The position numbers were made by a program, and so were the translations under genes. The notes under the pieces are model-generated. The model searched no databases and was not told where the DNA came from. It worked only from the letters and a program-made list of their open reading frames with translations. This document shows, in pieces, positions 26,680 through 39,125 of a stretch of DNA of 64,000 nucleotides. This DNA comes from Protostelium mycophagum. Lineage: Eukaryota > Evosea > Variosea > Protosteliida > Protosteliaceae. The stretch is taken from NCBI GenBank assembly GCA_002081555.1, contig MZNV01001973.1, forward strand, positions 1 to 64,000. Reading direction: 5' to 3'. Numbering within the stretch: the stretch's first letter is position 1; each line of letters begins with the position of its first letter.

Positions 26680-26756
26680 TTACCCAGCAGACACAGATTT
26701 GTACCAATTTCAAAATTATCGTTTGAAGCAAATAATTTTTCAACCATCCCCGGGTA
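26680..26756. mobile_element. Second, decayed copy of the TTACCC-ended MITE
   Basis: TTACCCAGCAGACACAGATT then GTACC is the diverged left arm, and the unit closes with CCCCGGGTAA. It lies 66 bp from the copy at 26463-26613 in the same patch. AT-rich interior, no coding potential. Confidence 0.5.
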
Positions 26757-27111
26757 ATATTCATTGGGATGATCAAGAGAGTGTTCTTTTTGTCTCTTTT
26801 CTGTTTTAACTGAGGGAAAAGAAAATTTGACCACTGACAGTGCAGGTTGCGAAGCAAGGGCCGGTATTGAAGTTTTGATTGGTTGCGGAGTTGTCGTAAC
26901 ATTTGCTATCACCGACATCTCTCGTTTGTTAAACATGGTTTCTTACCGTAGGAGTTTTAATCAAACACAGCCGTAAGTAAAAATGAGCACAATTTTCGGA
27001 GATGCCGAAAAATATGTCAAAATTTTTGGTTGCGGAAGCTCAAATCCCACTCTCATGGCAGAAAGGACGAAGGGATGCCTGAACTTGGCATTCATTTTCC
27101 AGCCGCCAGCC

Positions 27112-29009
27112 ATGCAGCGAGCTGCTCTACTTCTCTGCCTGATTACTCTCAGTCTTGGGGCAGGCCCGGTACTTCCTGGATCCGTGCCAAGCTTCCCTTG
27201 TCTCAGCACCAGATTAGCTGCGGTTAAATCAGGTACTTATATCTTCGATGAGGTTTGGGATGATGACACTCTAAAGGCAGGAGTCCTATGCGTGGTGCCA
27301 ATCTTGGAACTTGGTTTGTTGCTGAATCATGGATGGTCCCTTCTCTGTGGGCCAGCGGCAACTGTGATCCTGACACTTACATGGGACAGTGGCAATTAGA
27401 GGCTTGTCTCGGTGCTAATGCGTCTGCGGTAATGCATCCATTTCTCGATTTGATCCTAAAAGATCTGGCAGATTATGAACCACTTCTGGTCTACTTTCAT
27501 CACTGAAGCCGACTTCGCAAACATGAGCATTGCTGGCGTCAACTCTGTCAGGTAGCTCATAGCCCAAAATCAGTATTTGTTTTAATCATCTCAGAATCCC
27601 CGTCGGATGGTGGCAGATTTACGACCCTTATGGTGGTGTTGGTGCCGTCAAATTGAACTACACCCTCTCCACTAACCAGCTGAACTACACCGTCGGAGCT
27701 CTTCAATACATCGACAAGGCCTTTGCTTGGGGTGCCAAGTGAGCTCGGTCACTTGTTGTAGATTGATCTCCTGACTCGTTGTAGATATGGAATTGGAATT
27801 TTATTGGGCATGCACGCACCCCCAGGTACACAGAATGGAAATGACCACAGCTCCCCCAACGTATGGTCATATCTTGTCCTTTTTTATGGCCGCGTCTCTA
27901 TCTGTGGATGATTCAATTTTGTTTATGTTGAAGATTGAAGAATAAAAGTTGTAGTTTGCCAAGACAAGATGGGAGAGCAGCGTAGGAAACATCAACCAGA
28001 CGACAGACTCTATGGAGCTGTACGCCATTAGATATGGAAATCACCCTGCTCTGATAGGTTTCTACCTCAGTAAGTTACTTCGCTTTACATCGTTGTAGAT
28101 GATCATATCATTTATATTTATAGTGAACGAGCCTCAGTGGCCCTGTAATGTTACAACCTTACAAGGTTATTATTTCAACACTTACAACCGTATCCGTGCC
28201 AAGGTAGAGAATCTTGCATGCTCCGAAAATTTGAATCATTCTGACACGTGTATAGGTCGGTACAAAGCCGGTCATCGTGATGAATCTCTTCATGTCTCCA
28301 TTCAACTATGGAACAGAGCCATACTGGGCTAATTTCATGAATCCCCCAGCTTACGTAAATATCTGGTGGGGATTCGTTCTACAACTGGCCAAATATTTGT
28401 GACGTGACTTCTCCATAAATTGATGCCTGCAGGCTTGACAGACATCATTACTACTGCTTTGGAAGCAGCGCGTACAACGGAACGGACAGAAACTCCACTC
28501 TGGACTTCATCTACAACCAGTTGCCTGCCAGCATTGCGGCGTATAAGGCTGTAAACCCTAAGCCGCTATATGTAGGAGAATGGTCAGGCTGCAACCATTT
28601 CACTTCACCTAAAGGTGTATCATCTGCTGCGTCGATCATCTCCGCCCAACTATTCGCGCAACAGGTGCGGTGACATGATGACATGTAATAAGATCTGACA
28701 CGTGTCAGAACGTCAGCTGGTCTTTCTGGACCTGGACCAACGGAAATCTCGGAAATTTCTGGTCAGTCTATACATCAGTACGCCCAGATGTTCAGTGGAT
28801 AAAGTACTCTGATTTGGACCAGAGTTGTAATTTCACGACCCAACGTATGATCCAGGTATGCTCTGATATCTTGCTCCTTCAAAATCTCAATCATGTTGAC
28901 ATGATGACAGGGAAGTGATGGCCTAACAACTTCGAGTGACGGCTTGTTGAAGGGTGGTTCTCTGAAGCACCAGCCAGTCCTTCTTATCATGGTCTTCGCG
29001 ATGATGTGA
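27112..29009 (+). CDS. Secreted exo-beta-1,3-glucanase, GH5 family, likely GPI-anchored
   Basis: A glycoside hydrolase that should cut beta-1,3-glucan. Exon 1 encodes a signal peptide (MQRAALLLCLITLSLGAG). A 44-nt intron (27233-27276) must be removed to join it to SPMRGANLGTWFVAESWMVP, the hallmark N-terminal block of GH5 subfamily 9. Catalytic residues are visible: the acid/base Glu in GFYLMNEPQWP and the nucleophile Glu in YVGEWSGCNHF. Other family blocks are VRIPVGWWQIYDP, GMHAPPGTQNG and WSFWTWTNG. The protein ends in a Ser/Gly-rich spacer and a short hydrophobic tail (HQPVLLIMVFAMM), as in a GPI signal. Beta-1,3-glucan is a fungal wall polymer, so a role in feeding on or digesting fungi, or in remodelling the cell's own wall, is possible but not shown. 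Confidence 0.85.
27772..27784 (+). promoter_or_regulatory. Conserved intron 3' end TGACTCGTTGTAG
   Basis: The acceptor of a GH5 intron; the next exon reads ATATGGAATTGG (Y-G-I-G). Same 13-mer as in VPS39 and the ABCG gene. Confidence 0.65.
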
Positions 29010-29356
29010 GCTGCACATATGATATCACAGTTCGCTTTGTTGAAACCGTTGGGACTTGTACATTGTGGCTTTGCTATATTGTACTGTGCTATTAATAACC
29101 TTTTTTGTGTGAAAAATTTCAATGAAAAATCTCTGAGACAATATACAAGAGGATACTGACTGGCAGAGGATGCTGTTGGCCTATTAAATTCCAATAAAGA
29201 ACCAAAAATTTGTTTTTATCTTAATGTGTTCTCCCAGAAATTCAGAAATTCAGCGAAAGAGTTATTCCGCCCGGAAAAATATTGTTCCGGATTCCACAGA
29301 CTTCGTGTTGGGAAAACGCAAGACAACACACAACACACGAAGATTAAGGCGACACA
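29010..29356. other. Intergenic region between glucanase and NTF2-like genes
   Basis: No gene was seen. AT-rich, with GAAATTTC-type fragments and an inverted TTCCGCCCGGAAAA...TTGTTCCGGA pattern near 29265-29295. Confidence 0.35.
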
Positions 29357-30022
29357 ATGCAAAATCCACCGGCAGAAATTGAAGAGATCATCAACAAGCT
29401 CACAACAAGAGGGTGTGTCATCAAGTGATACTGTCGTCTAATCAACAACAGATTGAAATCGTGTGAAGAGGCACTCGAGAAGTATTTCACAGAAGACGCA
29501 GCCTTTGATCACCCGTTGGCACAATGTAAGCCAGGTCCAGGTGGACGAAACAGAGTTCTTGGATTCTACAGGACATATCATCTCACGACAAAGGCCGAAA
29601 GGATAGACATCAACTGCATCAGTGAGCATATTTCGATCATCGAAACAAGTGTTCACTGGTAACTGACCTGAAAAGATTGGGAGGAGGCGAATGATCATAT
29701 GGTTATAGATCTCTACGAATACCTCCATGCCAAAGGATTCTTATTACAGTTTCGTCAAGTCAAGCTGAGGTGAAATGTTTTTTCGCTGTTCGATTCAATT
29801 TCGCTTAATGTCTGATCTCGTTTAAACAGGTTAGTTGTTGTCTTAAAGCTGGTGAGAAAAGACGGGCTCTTCTACATCAAGAGTCAGGAGGACTTTTTTC
29901 CAATCCAAGACATCTTCCATGTCATCCCGTTTGCGGGTTACGTCGTGTCTGCTGTGAAGTTTTTCAATTCATGTGTCGGGCAGGTCGTCGGCCATGGTGC
30001 ACACTACTTGGGTCTCGCTTGA
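29357..30022 (+). CDS. SigF-like NTF2-like domain protein
   Basis: Starts MQNPPAEIEEIINKLTTR and reads on across short introns as ALEKYFTEDAAFDHPLAQC, RVLGFYRTYHLTTKAERID, then RQVKLRLVVVLKLVRKDGLFYIKSQEDFFP and a terminal FHVIPFAGYVVSAVKFFNSC. This order (YF-T-DA-F-HP, then FYR, then V-L-L--D-G-YI-SQED) matches the fungal/protist SigF-like NTF2-like family. Members have an NTF2 fold with a hydrophobic C-terminal helix; no reaction is known to me. About 178 residues and complete. The stop is at 30020-30022. Confidence 0.75.
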
Positions 30023-30384
30023 ATAAACGATACGATCGCATTCAATGCATAATGTCGATGTTCTATTCATGTACATATGGTCATGCGCTGTGCACACGAG
30101 CGACAGAAAATCACAAGCAATGAAGCCTCTGGAAATAAGATCCCCATCGCATTGGCTTTGTCCTCATAGGCCGTTTTAACTCTTACATGGTATAGCATCA
30201 TTTGTGAGTTATCGATTACTCTGCTTGAGAGTAATGAGTTATTATTTCTCTTTCTAGATTAAGAGCTGTTGAGTTCAGTTGTGGGAGGTGTTGTTCAGAT
30301 TTATTTTTTGCAAAGAGAGATTTTTCGCGTTTTTCGACATCTTTGTTTCCGAAGATACAAAACTTGAGCCCTCGTGAGTGAGAG
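30023..30384. other. Intergenic region upstream of VPS39
   Basis: No gene seen. It ends directly at the VPS39 start codon and should contain its promoter. No TATA-like element is obvious. Confidence 0.35.
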
Positions 30385-33300
30385 ATGGTGCACACCGCCT
30401 TCAACTGTATTCAGGTCGGTCATCTGACTTAATCAATAGATGATGTTGAGACATGTTTCTGTTTCACAGTCTCACATCCACAGGCGGTGTCCAATTTACC
30501 ACTCAAGATAGAGAGTGTTGAACCGTGGACAGACTCTAAACTTTTAGTGGGTACTGCGGAGGGTGTATTATTTGTTTACGAGGCCAAAGATGGATCAAGC
30601 CACGGAAACAGTGAGTGTCTTGTCATCTTCATGTTATCACCCGAGCGTCGATCGTTCCTCCACTCTATACGTCTGGAATTGAAATCATGATTAGTGGAGT
30701 TTGGGGTGGTGCACAAGACTTTTGCCAAGAAGCCCATCGTGAAATTAACTGCCATTGAGGACCCAAAATATAACATTTTGATCTCTCTGAGTGACTCCGT
30801 CATTTCAGTCCACGATCTCAATAATACTTTTGAGTTGAGATCACAGATCGCGAGAGGTGAGGTTATTAACACATCTACTTTTCATTTTAATTACTTTTGA
30901 TTGATCGAATGAAAAATGAATACATCTTCAATCGATGAAGTGTGCTCAGGATGCCATTTATACACTGTTGAGAAGACTGAGAGAGGACTCTTTCTTTGTG
31001 CAGCCATCAGAAAAAAACTGCAGATCTTTTCTTGGGAAAAAGATGGTTTTGTAGAGTCAAAGGTAGAATTTTTTAAGATTAAAATTTTTCTTCATTAGAA
31101 GACAAACACCTCACCGAAAATATTTCTGATTTTTCTGTATTATTTTGAGATTTTAATAAAATTTCCAGGAACTTCCACTTACAGACACTGCCAAGAGCCT
31201 TGTTTGGTGTGGTGACAGAATTTGTGTTGGATATAAGACCAAGTATGACCTCATACACATCCATACGAGGGCGGTGACGGAGCTGTTTCCCACCGGGCAC
31301 AGAGGTGTCCCACTGTGTACATTACTACCAGATTCCCAGATGCTCTTGGGAAGAGATGGTCAGTTTTCATTTGAATTTCTTACTGGAAAATTGTTATTGT
31401 CTTCATTTATTGCTCTGTAAAAAATAAGATTGAGGCAAAGAATAAAATAATATCATGTCACGTATGGGTGATTGATGGAGCCACATTGCACAATAACTTT
31501 ATGATGGAGCCGGACAGTTCCATCCAATAGGATGTGGTCGAGCCGTAATTGTAATTCTCCATTGAAATATGTCTTGTCGATGCACTACGTCTAAAAATCG
31601 ATTGACGCGTCATTGTGATGGAAAACTGACTGGTTGTAGAGGTGAGTATATTTTTGGGACACGACGGAAGGCCCACGAGAGCTCATGGTTTGACCTGGAG
31701 TGAAATGCCCATGGTTTTAGGTTAGAATTTTTTCATCGATTTTTCGTGGAAATTTCAGATCTTCGAAGGGAGACAAACTACGTATTTTTAAATGTTGAAT
31801 TATGTTTTAATTTTTTTTGGCTGTTTGTAGACACCCAAATAACATGAATAGGGTACTCATTTCCTTACGTATTGGCCGTACTGACAAAGTCTGTGGAAGT
31901 CCACGCTGTGTCGGGCTCGCAGAATTTAGTGCAGTCCATCCCGCTGAAAAATCCGCGATTTCTCGGAATTAAGGAGGGAAAGTCAGATTCAATTTATGTC
32001 GCCGCAACGGTTAGATTTCCCATCTTTCAATTTTATTGTTTTGAAGAATTTCCAAACAAAAAAGAATCAAAGCCGATGAGATTTTAAAACTCATTTTTTT
32101 AATAATGAATAAAAAACCGGCAAAAAGCCGTTTAAAATACCTATTTAAAAGGTCAGAACTGACAGATATACAGAGCACCATTTGGAAGTTGGTGGCTGTT
32201 CCCATAATTCACCAGATCGATCAATTATTACAAGATAGAGAATACGAAGAGGCCCTCCAGGTACTCCTCATTCTGAGAACAAATCTTTCGGAATTTTCCA
32301 GGAATTTTCAAGTCTTATTACAGACTTCTGATTTTCCGAAACTTTCCAAATGTTTTTCCAAGAAAATTCCGCGAAATCTCACAGAAATTTCCAGTTGAGC
32401 GAGTACATGACTACAACGGCCGAATTGAAGAAAAAGAAGGCGCAGCACATCAAGATGCTTTATGCGTACCATATGTTTGGTCAAGGCCAGTACGAAAAGG
32501 CGATGCATTTCTTTGACGAATTACTGATCGACCCCGTGTTGGTGGTGAGTGATTTTTACGGTAAAATTCCTCTCGGATTTTCCCGGAAATTTCTTCGTGG
32601 AGATGATGACGTCATCGTTTCAATGGGATGAGACGTTGTAGGTTGGGTTGTATCCGAATTTACTTCCCAGAGATATGCAACCAAAACCCACTGCCTACCC
32701 AGAAGGAACTGGAGATCTCTGTGAGTTTTCGTTGAGATTTCATGTCATTCTACAACTAGATGAAATATCAATCATAGCGTTGTGATAAAAAGATGCGAGA
32801 AGTACTGCGGCAGAGCCGCAGATAAGAATAAATTCAATACAGAAAAGCACAATACAAACTCAACATGTATCTACCACATACAGAGGAAATCCTCTTAATA
32901 ACATTGATTAATAAAATATTCAAGAAGTACTGCGGCCGAGCCGCCGAACAAACACAACAGAATAGCACAATATAATTTTCAACATGCGTCTACCATATAT
33001 ATAGAGGAGATTATTTCGTAATAAAAGATGCGAAAAGAAGTATCACGACAGCCGCAGACCAAACACAACAGAATAGCACGAATACAAATATAAATCGAAT
33101 GACACGAACCGCCAAAATAAAATCCAAAAATTGAAAACACATAGCCGGGGCAGCCCTGGACCGCGCACTCCGCAGCTTAGTCACCTATCTACAACAGATC
33201 CGACCCCGCTATCAACAAGAGGAGCGCCCCCTCGCCCAGGAAATGTCAGAAGATTATGCCACCGTTTCTGACATTTCTGTCATCGTTGACACGTGTCTCC

Positions 33301-35576
33301 TGAAGGCACTGATCAAGACGGATGACAGGGGGTTGTTGGAGCTGGTGAACAGGGGGGGTAACAGATGTCATCTGAGGGAGTCTAAGAAGGTGCTGGTGGC
33401 CGCTCAGGTTCGCAAAATTTCGCACAAATTTCATGGAATTGGATTTGTTTTATGTGATTATCTTTTGTGTTGAAATCTCTGCGAAATTTCCACGCCATTG
33501 TGGGAACTTTGTAATTATTCATGTAGTTTGGTTTGTTGTGGAGATTTTGATGAAATTTCATTTCATGCAGAAGACTTCCGACAGAAATTTATGCGAAATC
33601 TCTTCGAAATATCACTGAAATTTTGTAGAAAGAGAACGATGCACTTGTAGCTCTGTACAGAAGTAAAGGAATGCACCGTGAAGCCCTGGAACTACTCAAC
33701 AAGTGAGACTCTTCTCCACGAATTCTCTAGAAGTTTTCATCGCGATTTTCGTGAATTTTCTGGTAATTTTCTGACTTTGAAAGGTTGAAGCTTACCGCAC
33801 AACTGATCAATTATTTGAAACAATTGGGAAAAAATCAATTTTCCCTCATTTTAGAATTCTCCAGTTACGCACTACAGACATCACCCACAGAGGCCCTCAC
33901 GGTACAAAGTCTTCAAAATCACATAAAAATTTATAATTTTATTAGTGATATTTTTCAAAAAATAAAAAATTCTAAAAGATGAAAATAGATTGACTCGTTG
34001 TAGATATTCACAAACAAGAGAGAAAGAGATGAAGAACTGCCCGCAGCACAGTGCCTGGCCCACATAAAGCCATGGGCGCCTCAATTAGTTGTGCCGTTCC
34101 TGGAACACATCATCCACGAGAGGAAAGACACCTCCCCAGATTTCCACAAGTGAGTTTCATTCCGATGAGAATCAGATGTCCTCTACATCGTTGTAGAGAC
34201 TCGAGATTGATTTTTTAACAGTGAGTTGATAAGTAATTATTTGGAGACGGTCAGAGCTTTAAGAGGTGATTTTACCAGCAGACCGAGATCTTCACACACA
34301 AGCGAGGTAAAATTTCCACGAAATTTCATTAAAAAAGTCACATGTCATTGACATCTTGACAGGCCGGGTTGCTAGGGACGACCAGAAAGAAGTTGGTGGC
34401 ATTCCTGGAAAGTTCACAATATTACACCGCTGGCAGAATGCTCACAAAATTCCCACGAGACGGTAATCTACACAATCTCAAAAGTTTTCAAGTATAAATA
34501 GTCGCATTGAAATAAAACTGAACAAAATCTTAAACTTGCACACATAAAATCTGGAAATATATTGACGCGTTGTAGATCTGTTCGAGGAGCGTGCCATCCT
34601 ACTGAAAAAAATCGGACAGCACGAGAAGGCCCTCTTTATCTACGCACACGATATCAAAGACTTCCAGCTGGCAGAAGAGTGAGTTTTCTACGAAATTTCG
34701 GGGAAATCGTTTACTCATGATGATCTACAACGTTGTAGTTATTGCGTGAAGAATTATTCTACTGAGAAGGAGGAATCGAGGGATGTGTTTTTAACATTGA
34801 TGAAAGTCTACCTGAAACCATCGGAAAAACCGGATAAATCGAACGGTACGTATACAACGTTGTAGATGCTCGATTCTCACCATTTTTCAGGGGTGATCGA
34901 GCCGATGCTGAGGCCCGCTTTGGAATTGTTGAACAAGCATTACAGAAAGATCAACATCACAAAGGTATAAAAGCGCGCCAAAATTCGAGATTTGAAATTC
35001 AAATCCTCACAGGCTCTGGAATTATTGCCATCAAACACACCCGTCAGACAGCTGTATCCAGTTTTGGAAGCCGTTGTGAGGGACAGCACGGCTGAGAAAC
35101 GTAATGACCAGGTAACTACCGTGTCCTTAACGTGAAATTTCATGTTTTTGGCGGGAAAAATGGAATTTGAATTTTCAAGTCCTAAGAAAGAAAACTACTG
35201 TCACTGAATAATCTGCGCAGGTGGTCAAGAACCTCTTAAAATCAGAGAACCGTGAGGTGAGATTTTGAATTTCAAATGTTGGCGCGGGCGGGAAATCTGA
35301 CCGTTACAGACCCGTGAGCAGCTGATCATGGCGAGAAGCAGAGCCATCCACATCAACGAAGACAGAATGTGCCCTGTTTGCAACAAGAGATTAGGTGAGA
35401 GACTTATCTATCTACAACTGCATCTACAACTAGATCTACAATGCTTTATCGACTGAATTTGCACAGGTCCAAACGTGTTTATCTGCTACCCAAACAACGT
35501 GGTGACTCACTATGCCTGCTGCAAGGACAAATTCACTTGTCCTGTCACCGGAAAAGTCTTTAAAGACCCAAATTAA
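30385..35576 (+). CDS. VPS39: VPS39/Vam6, HOPS tether subunit
   Basis: VPS39 is a HOPS subunit that tethers late endosomes to lysosomes or vacuoles through Rab7. Start MVHTAFNCIQAVSNLPLKIE. The N-terminal half is a citron-homology beta domain (LLVGTAEGVLFVYE, LISLSDSVISVHDL, IRKKLQIFSWEK, DRICVGYKTKYDLI). The middle and C-terminal half are helical repeats (MLYAYHMFGQGQYEKAMHFF, LVALYRSKGMHREALELL, ILLKKIGQHEKALFIYAHD). The C-terminus carries the VPS39-type zinc ribbon (CPVCNKRLGPNVFICYPNN, THYACC) and ends VFKDPN at TAA 35574-35576. More than twenty exons. Intron 32721-33144 holds a tandem array. Several acceptors end in GTTGTAG. Length and ending agree with VPS39 better than with TGFBRAP1. 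Confidence 0.9.
32785..33095. repeat. Three tandem units with a GC hairpin, inside a VPS39 intron
   Basis: Each unit of about 110-125 bp starts with GAAGTACTGCGGC-type sequence that forms a hairpin (TGCGGCAGAGCCGCA at 32806-32820; TGCGGCCGAGCCGCC at 32931-32945; a decayed third near 33041-33056). It then reads ACACAACAGAATAGCAC and ATCTACC-ATATA. The array fills most of a 424-nt intron, far longer than its neighbours. No coding potential. Confidence 0.75.
33991..34003 (+). promoter_or_regulatory. Conserved intron 3' end TGACTCGTTGTAG
   Basis: The VPS39 acceptor; the following exon starts ATATTCACAAACAAG. Identical to the ends at 27772-27784 and 55837-55849. Confidence 0.65.
34563..34575 (+). 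promoter_or_regulatory. Conserved intron 3' end TGACGCGTTGTAG
   Basis: A second VPS39 intron with the same end; the next exon starts ATCTGTTCGAGGAGC. It differs from the consensus only at the two variable positions. Confidence 0.65.
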
Positions 35577-35640
35577 CAAAATAAACATTTGTAAGAAAAA
35601 CCGATAAATATTTAATTTTGTATTTTTTTTGCAAAAGATA

Positions 35641-35901
35641 TTAAGATTTTTTCGGAATCTTGTTAGCCGATCCAATGAGTGATATCCTTGTCATTCTTGG
35701 TTGTGTTATAGTGTAGAGTCTGTGCTTGAAATCTTGTGGCTTTCCATTGACTGAGGAATATATTTTGAATATTAAACATGACTTACCGCTGACTTCACCG
35801 CCTGCCTCTACAACTTGTACAACGTGACCTAATTGAGCAGTTTTGCGCCACAAAATAAGAGTTTTCGTGCTGAATATTTCAGTCTGTTTTTTTTGGAACA
35901 T
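35641..35901 (-). CDS. Hypothetical small basic protein
   Basis: Two minus-strand exons join in phase. MFQKKQTEIFSTKTLILWRK leads into TAQLGHVVQVVEAGGEVS, and after a roughly 38-nt intron comes VNGKPQDFKHRLYTITQPRM, ending IPKKS at 35641-35643. About 75 residues, basic, rich in beta-strand pattern. It might be a mitochondrial or ribosomal small subunit, but I recognise no family. It is convergent with VPS39, whose stop lies 64 bp away. Confidence 0.5.
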   Translation of the reverse strand: MFQKKQTEIFSTKTLILWRKTAQLGHVVQVVEAGGEVSGKSCLIFKIYSSVNGKPQDFKHRLYTITQPRMTRISLIGSANKIPKKS

Positions 35902-36149
35902 TGAAAGTCCAGATCGCCGAAAATGTGAGCTAGCCTCTTCAGGAGACCATTGGTGCGGGATTGGACTTCTTCACACATGCATAAGAATTGAACAGTTGTC
36001 TATTAAATCAACACAACAGACACGCATGCGCCAGGCTCATACCTGGTGTGGGTCATGCACGCTCTTCCGCGAAAAATCGCCTTCCTGGAATTTGTCGTTG
36101 TAGATTGTTCCAATGATCTCTTCCCGCCACCATTATCCACACCACAATC

Positions 36150-38005
36150 ATGCCGAAGAGAAAGCAAGAAGAGACTTCATCAGAAACCGACTTGTCTAAA
36201 AAGACAGTAGCTCAACTGAAAGAGCTCTTAACCGAAAAAGGACTGAAAACAAATGGGAAAAAGGACGAATTGATCGCACGATTAAGAGGTAGGTCGACCA
36301 CATACTGAAATGGATCTGCTGACGTCACTCTCTAGGCGGAGACGAGGCAGAAGAAGATGAAGAAAGCGATGAAGAGAAGACTGAAAAGGCAAAACCAAAA
36401 CCAAAGGCAAAGAAGGTGACTCCACTCCTGCATCGATCAATGTTGACCTCGATCAGAGTAAAGAGAGTGATGATACACCCTCTCCTGACACGGACTTTGC
36501 CGTTCCCGCCAAAAGAGCGTGAGAGTTTCATCCCTTTGCATACGCTCATGTCGAAATGAATGTTCCGTGTGACACGACATGCCAGATCCTGATGTTTGAT
36601 AGGAATGACTTGAAGATTGTCAGCTGGAATGTTGCAGGATGGGCCTCCATCATGAGGAAAGGCTTCAGCGCATACTTGGAGAGTGAGGATCCGGACATCA
36701 TCTGTCTACAAGAGACAAAAATCGCTCCCTCCAAAGTGAGACTCTTTTTTTCGTTCTATTTTTGGAACGGTACAACCGCGTGATGTGGAGCTGTACTGCG
36801 GTTTGCCAGGTCCACACCCACGGTTACGTACCGGGATTTTTGCGTTAAAACCCTGTTTTGGTTAAAAATTTCCAAACTAGACGATAATGCACCTACCAAC
36901 TCTGAAGACTATTTATAGTTTATTCTCTGATAATTAAAGGTGGAAAGTTTTCCGAACTATCCTTTCGCTCAATTTCTGGATGGAGAGACCGCAGGTTACG
37001 CCGGGACGGGGTGACGTAATCTCATTCCATCCCATTCTGTCGTAAAACATCGCAAAATGAGTGAACAAAATGATGCCGTGAATGCCGTCCCAGTAGACCG
37101 AAAAAATACTCATCAAATCAGGATTCTCAGCAAAATAAATCCGGTAAGATGGATTTTTGGAATTGGTGTGAAAGACCACGACAAAGAAGGTGAAATCTCC
37201 ACGAATTTTCTGATATCTTCACCAAAATAAAAGAATATATACGCCATCTACAACGAGACTCACGAAACGAAGGCAGGTGTATCACTGCGGAGTTTGAAGG
37301 ATTTTATCTCGTCAATACGTACATCCCAAACTCTGGCAGGGGCCTGGTCAGGCTTCCCCAGCGTGAAGAATGGGATGGCCATTTCCATAAGTTTCTTAAA
37401 GACTTGGAAAAAAAGAAACCTGTCATCTGGACAGGGGACCTCAACGTGAGAACTTTACTGGAATATTCGCAGATCTTGACGATTCGCAGGTCGCACACTT
37501 GGAGATCGACTTGAAGAACGCCAAATCGAATGTGGGTCATCTACATCGTTGTAGATGCACGAAACTAAATTTCCTCAGAAAAATAAAACTGCGGGGTTCA
37601 CCGATGCGGAGAGAAAGGGCATGACAACTGTGTTGGAGAGCGGATTCGTCGATGTTTATAGACATTTTTACCCTGAAAAAACGGACGCGTACACCTTTTG
37701 GTCATTTATGGGTGGCGCAAGGAAGAAGAATGTCGGCTGGTGAGGTCATCTTCTTTCTTTTTATGATCCGATACCGACTTGAATCGATCTGAAGATGACA
37801 GGCGTCTGGACTACTTCATTGTCTCTAAAGAACTCGTTACTCACCTTGGTGATTGCCACATGAGAACGTATGTCCAAGGCTCTGAGTGAGTGATGTGATT
37901 GATGATCCATCTTCTCATAATGACAGCCACTGTCCAATCGTATTGCATGTTGATGCAGAATTGAACAAGCCTTACACCAAACAGTCGTCCAAAGAAGAGG
38001 CTTGA
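36150..38005 (+). CDS. AP endonuclease (APE1/ExoIII family) with N-terminal SAP domain
   Basis: The enzyme cuts DNA at abasic sites in base-excision repair. Exon 1 encodes a SAP DNA-binding helix pair ([31 protein letters not shown]), followed by an acidic/Lys-rich linker. The nuclease begins [11 protein letters not shown] and has [13 protein letters not shown] (metal-binding Glu), [29 protein letters not shown] (Tyr and Asn), [11 protein letters not shown] (Asp/Asn), [36 protein letters not shown] and GSDHCPIVL (catalytic Asp-His). All catalytic motifs are present. A SAP-nuclease order is also found in plant ARP. About nine short introns. The stop is at 38003-38005. Confidence 0.92.
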
Positions 38006-38193
38006 AACACGTACGTTGAAATACAATATTCCCATAAGTCACTAAATTCCTTCGTCTGAATTTCGTCATTTTGGCAAACAAACCCACAATGATATATAGT
38101 CATCGACCAAAAAACGTGAAAATGTCAATCAACTTTGCCACAATTAGAAAATTTCTCTCTTATGCATTTATCCAAATGAGACTCTGGTAGAGC

Positions 38194-38360
38194 ATACTTA
38201 CCTGAAGATGTTATCCCTTGATCATGAAGGAGGGATGGCCATTCATGGGCATTGCCTCATTGCACTACTTGAGGGGTGTCTGTGGGTGTGAGATAGCTTT
38301 CATGTTATCATCAATCTTACAATTTTTGTTAGCGGTGGATGCGCTCGTTCGCATCCGCCA
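38194..38360 (+). ncRNA. U1: U1 spliceosomal snRNA
   Basis: U1 pairs with intron 5' splice sites. The candidate starts ATACTTACCTG, the invariant 5' arm complementary to CAG|GTAAGTAT. Stem-loop I has the loop TTGATCATGAAGG (the U1-70K site). Stem-loop II has the loop ATTGCACTAC (the U1A-type site, ATTGCAC). A single-stranded Sm site AATTTTTGT lies at 38321-38329, followed by a terminal hairpin GGTGGATGCG-CTCGTT-CGCATCCGCC with ten pairs. The length of about 167 nt is close to the usual 160-165. It sits alone between the nuclease and LIM genes. Promoter elements are not identifiable; a TATATA lies about 100 bp upstream. Confidence 0.93.
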
Positions 38361-38456
38361 TCTGAATAAGTAACGACAAAATCGAGCACAGCTCTAAATG
38401 TGATGTGAATAAATTGACAAGATGATGTGATTTTGAAGTTCGTGATTCTCCCGGAG

Positions 38457-39078
<622 letters not shown>

Positions 39079-39125
39079 ACTTTGCAATGCTCATGGCAAA
39101 TAGAAAAATATGCCCTTCTTTATGT

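Noticed and set aside
38155-38210. GGTAGAGC tRNA D-arm resemblance near 38187
   Set aside because: The sequence directly downstream is the U1 5' arm (ATACTTACCTG) with full U1 structure; no tRNA fold.
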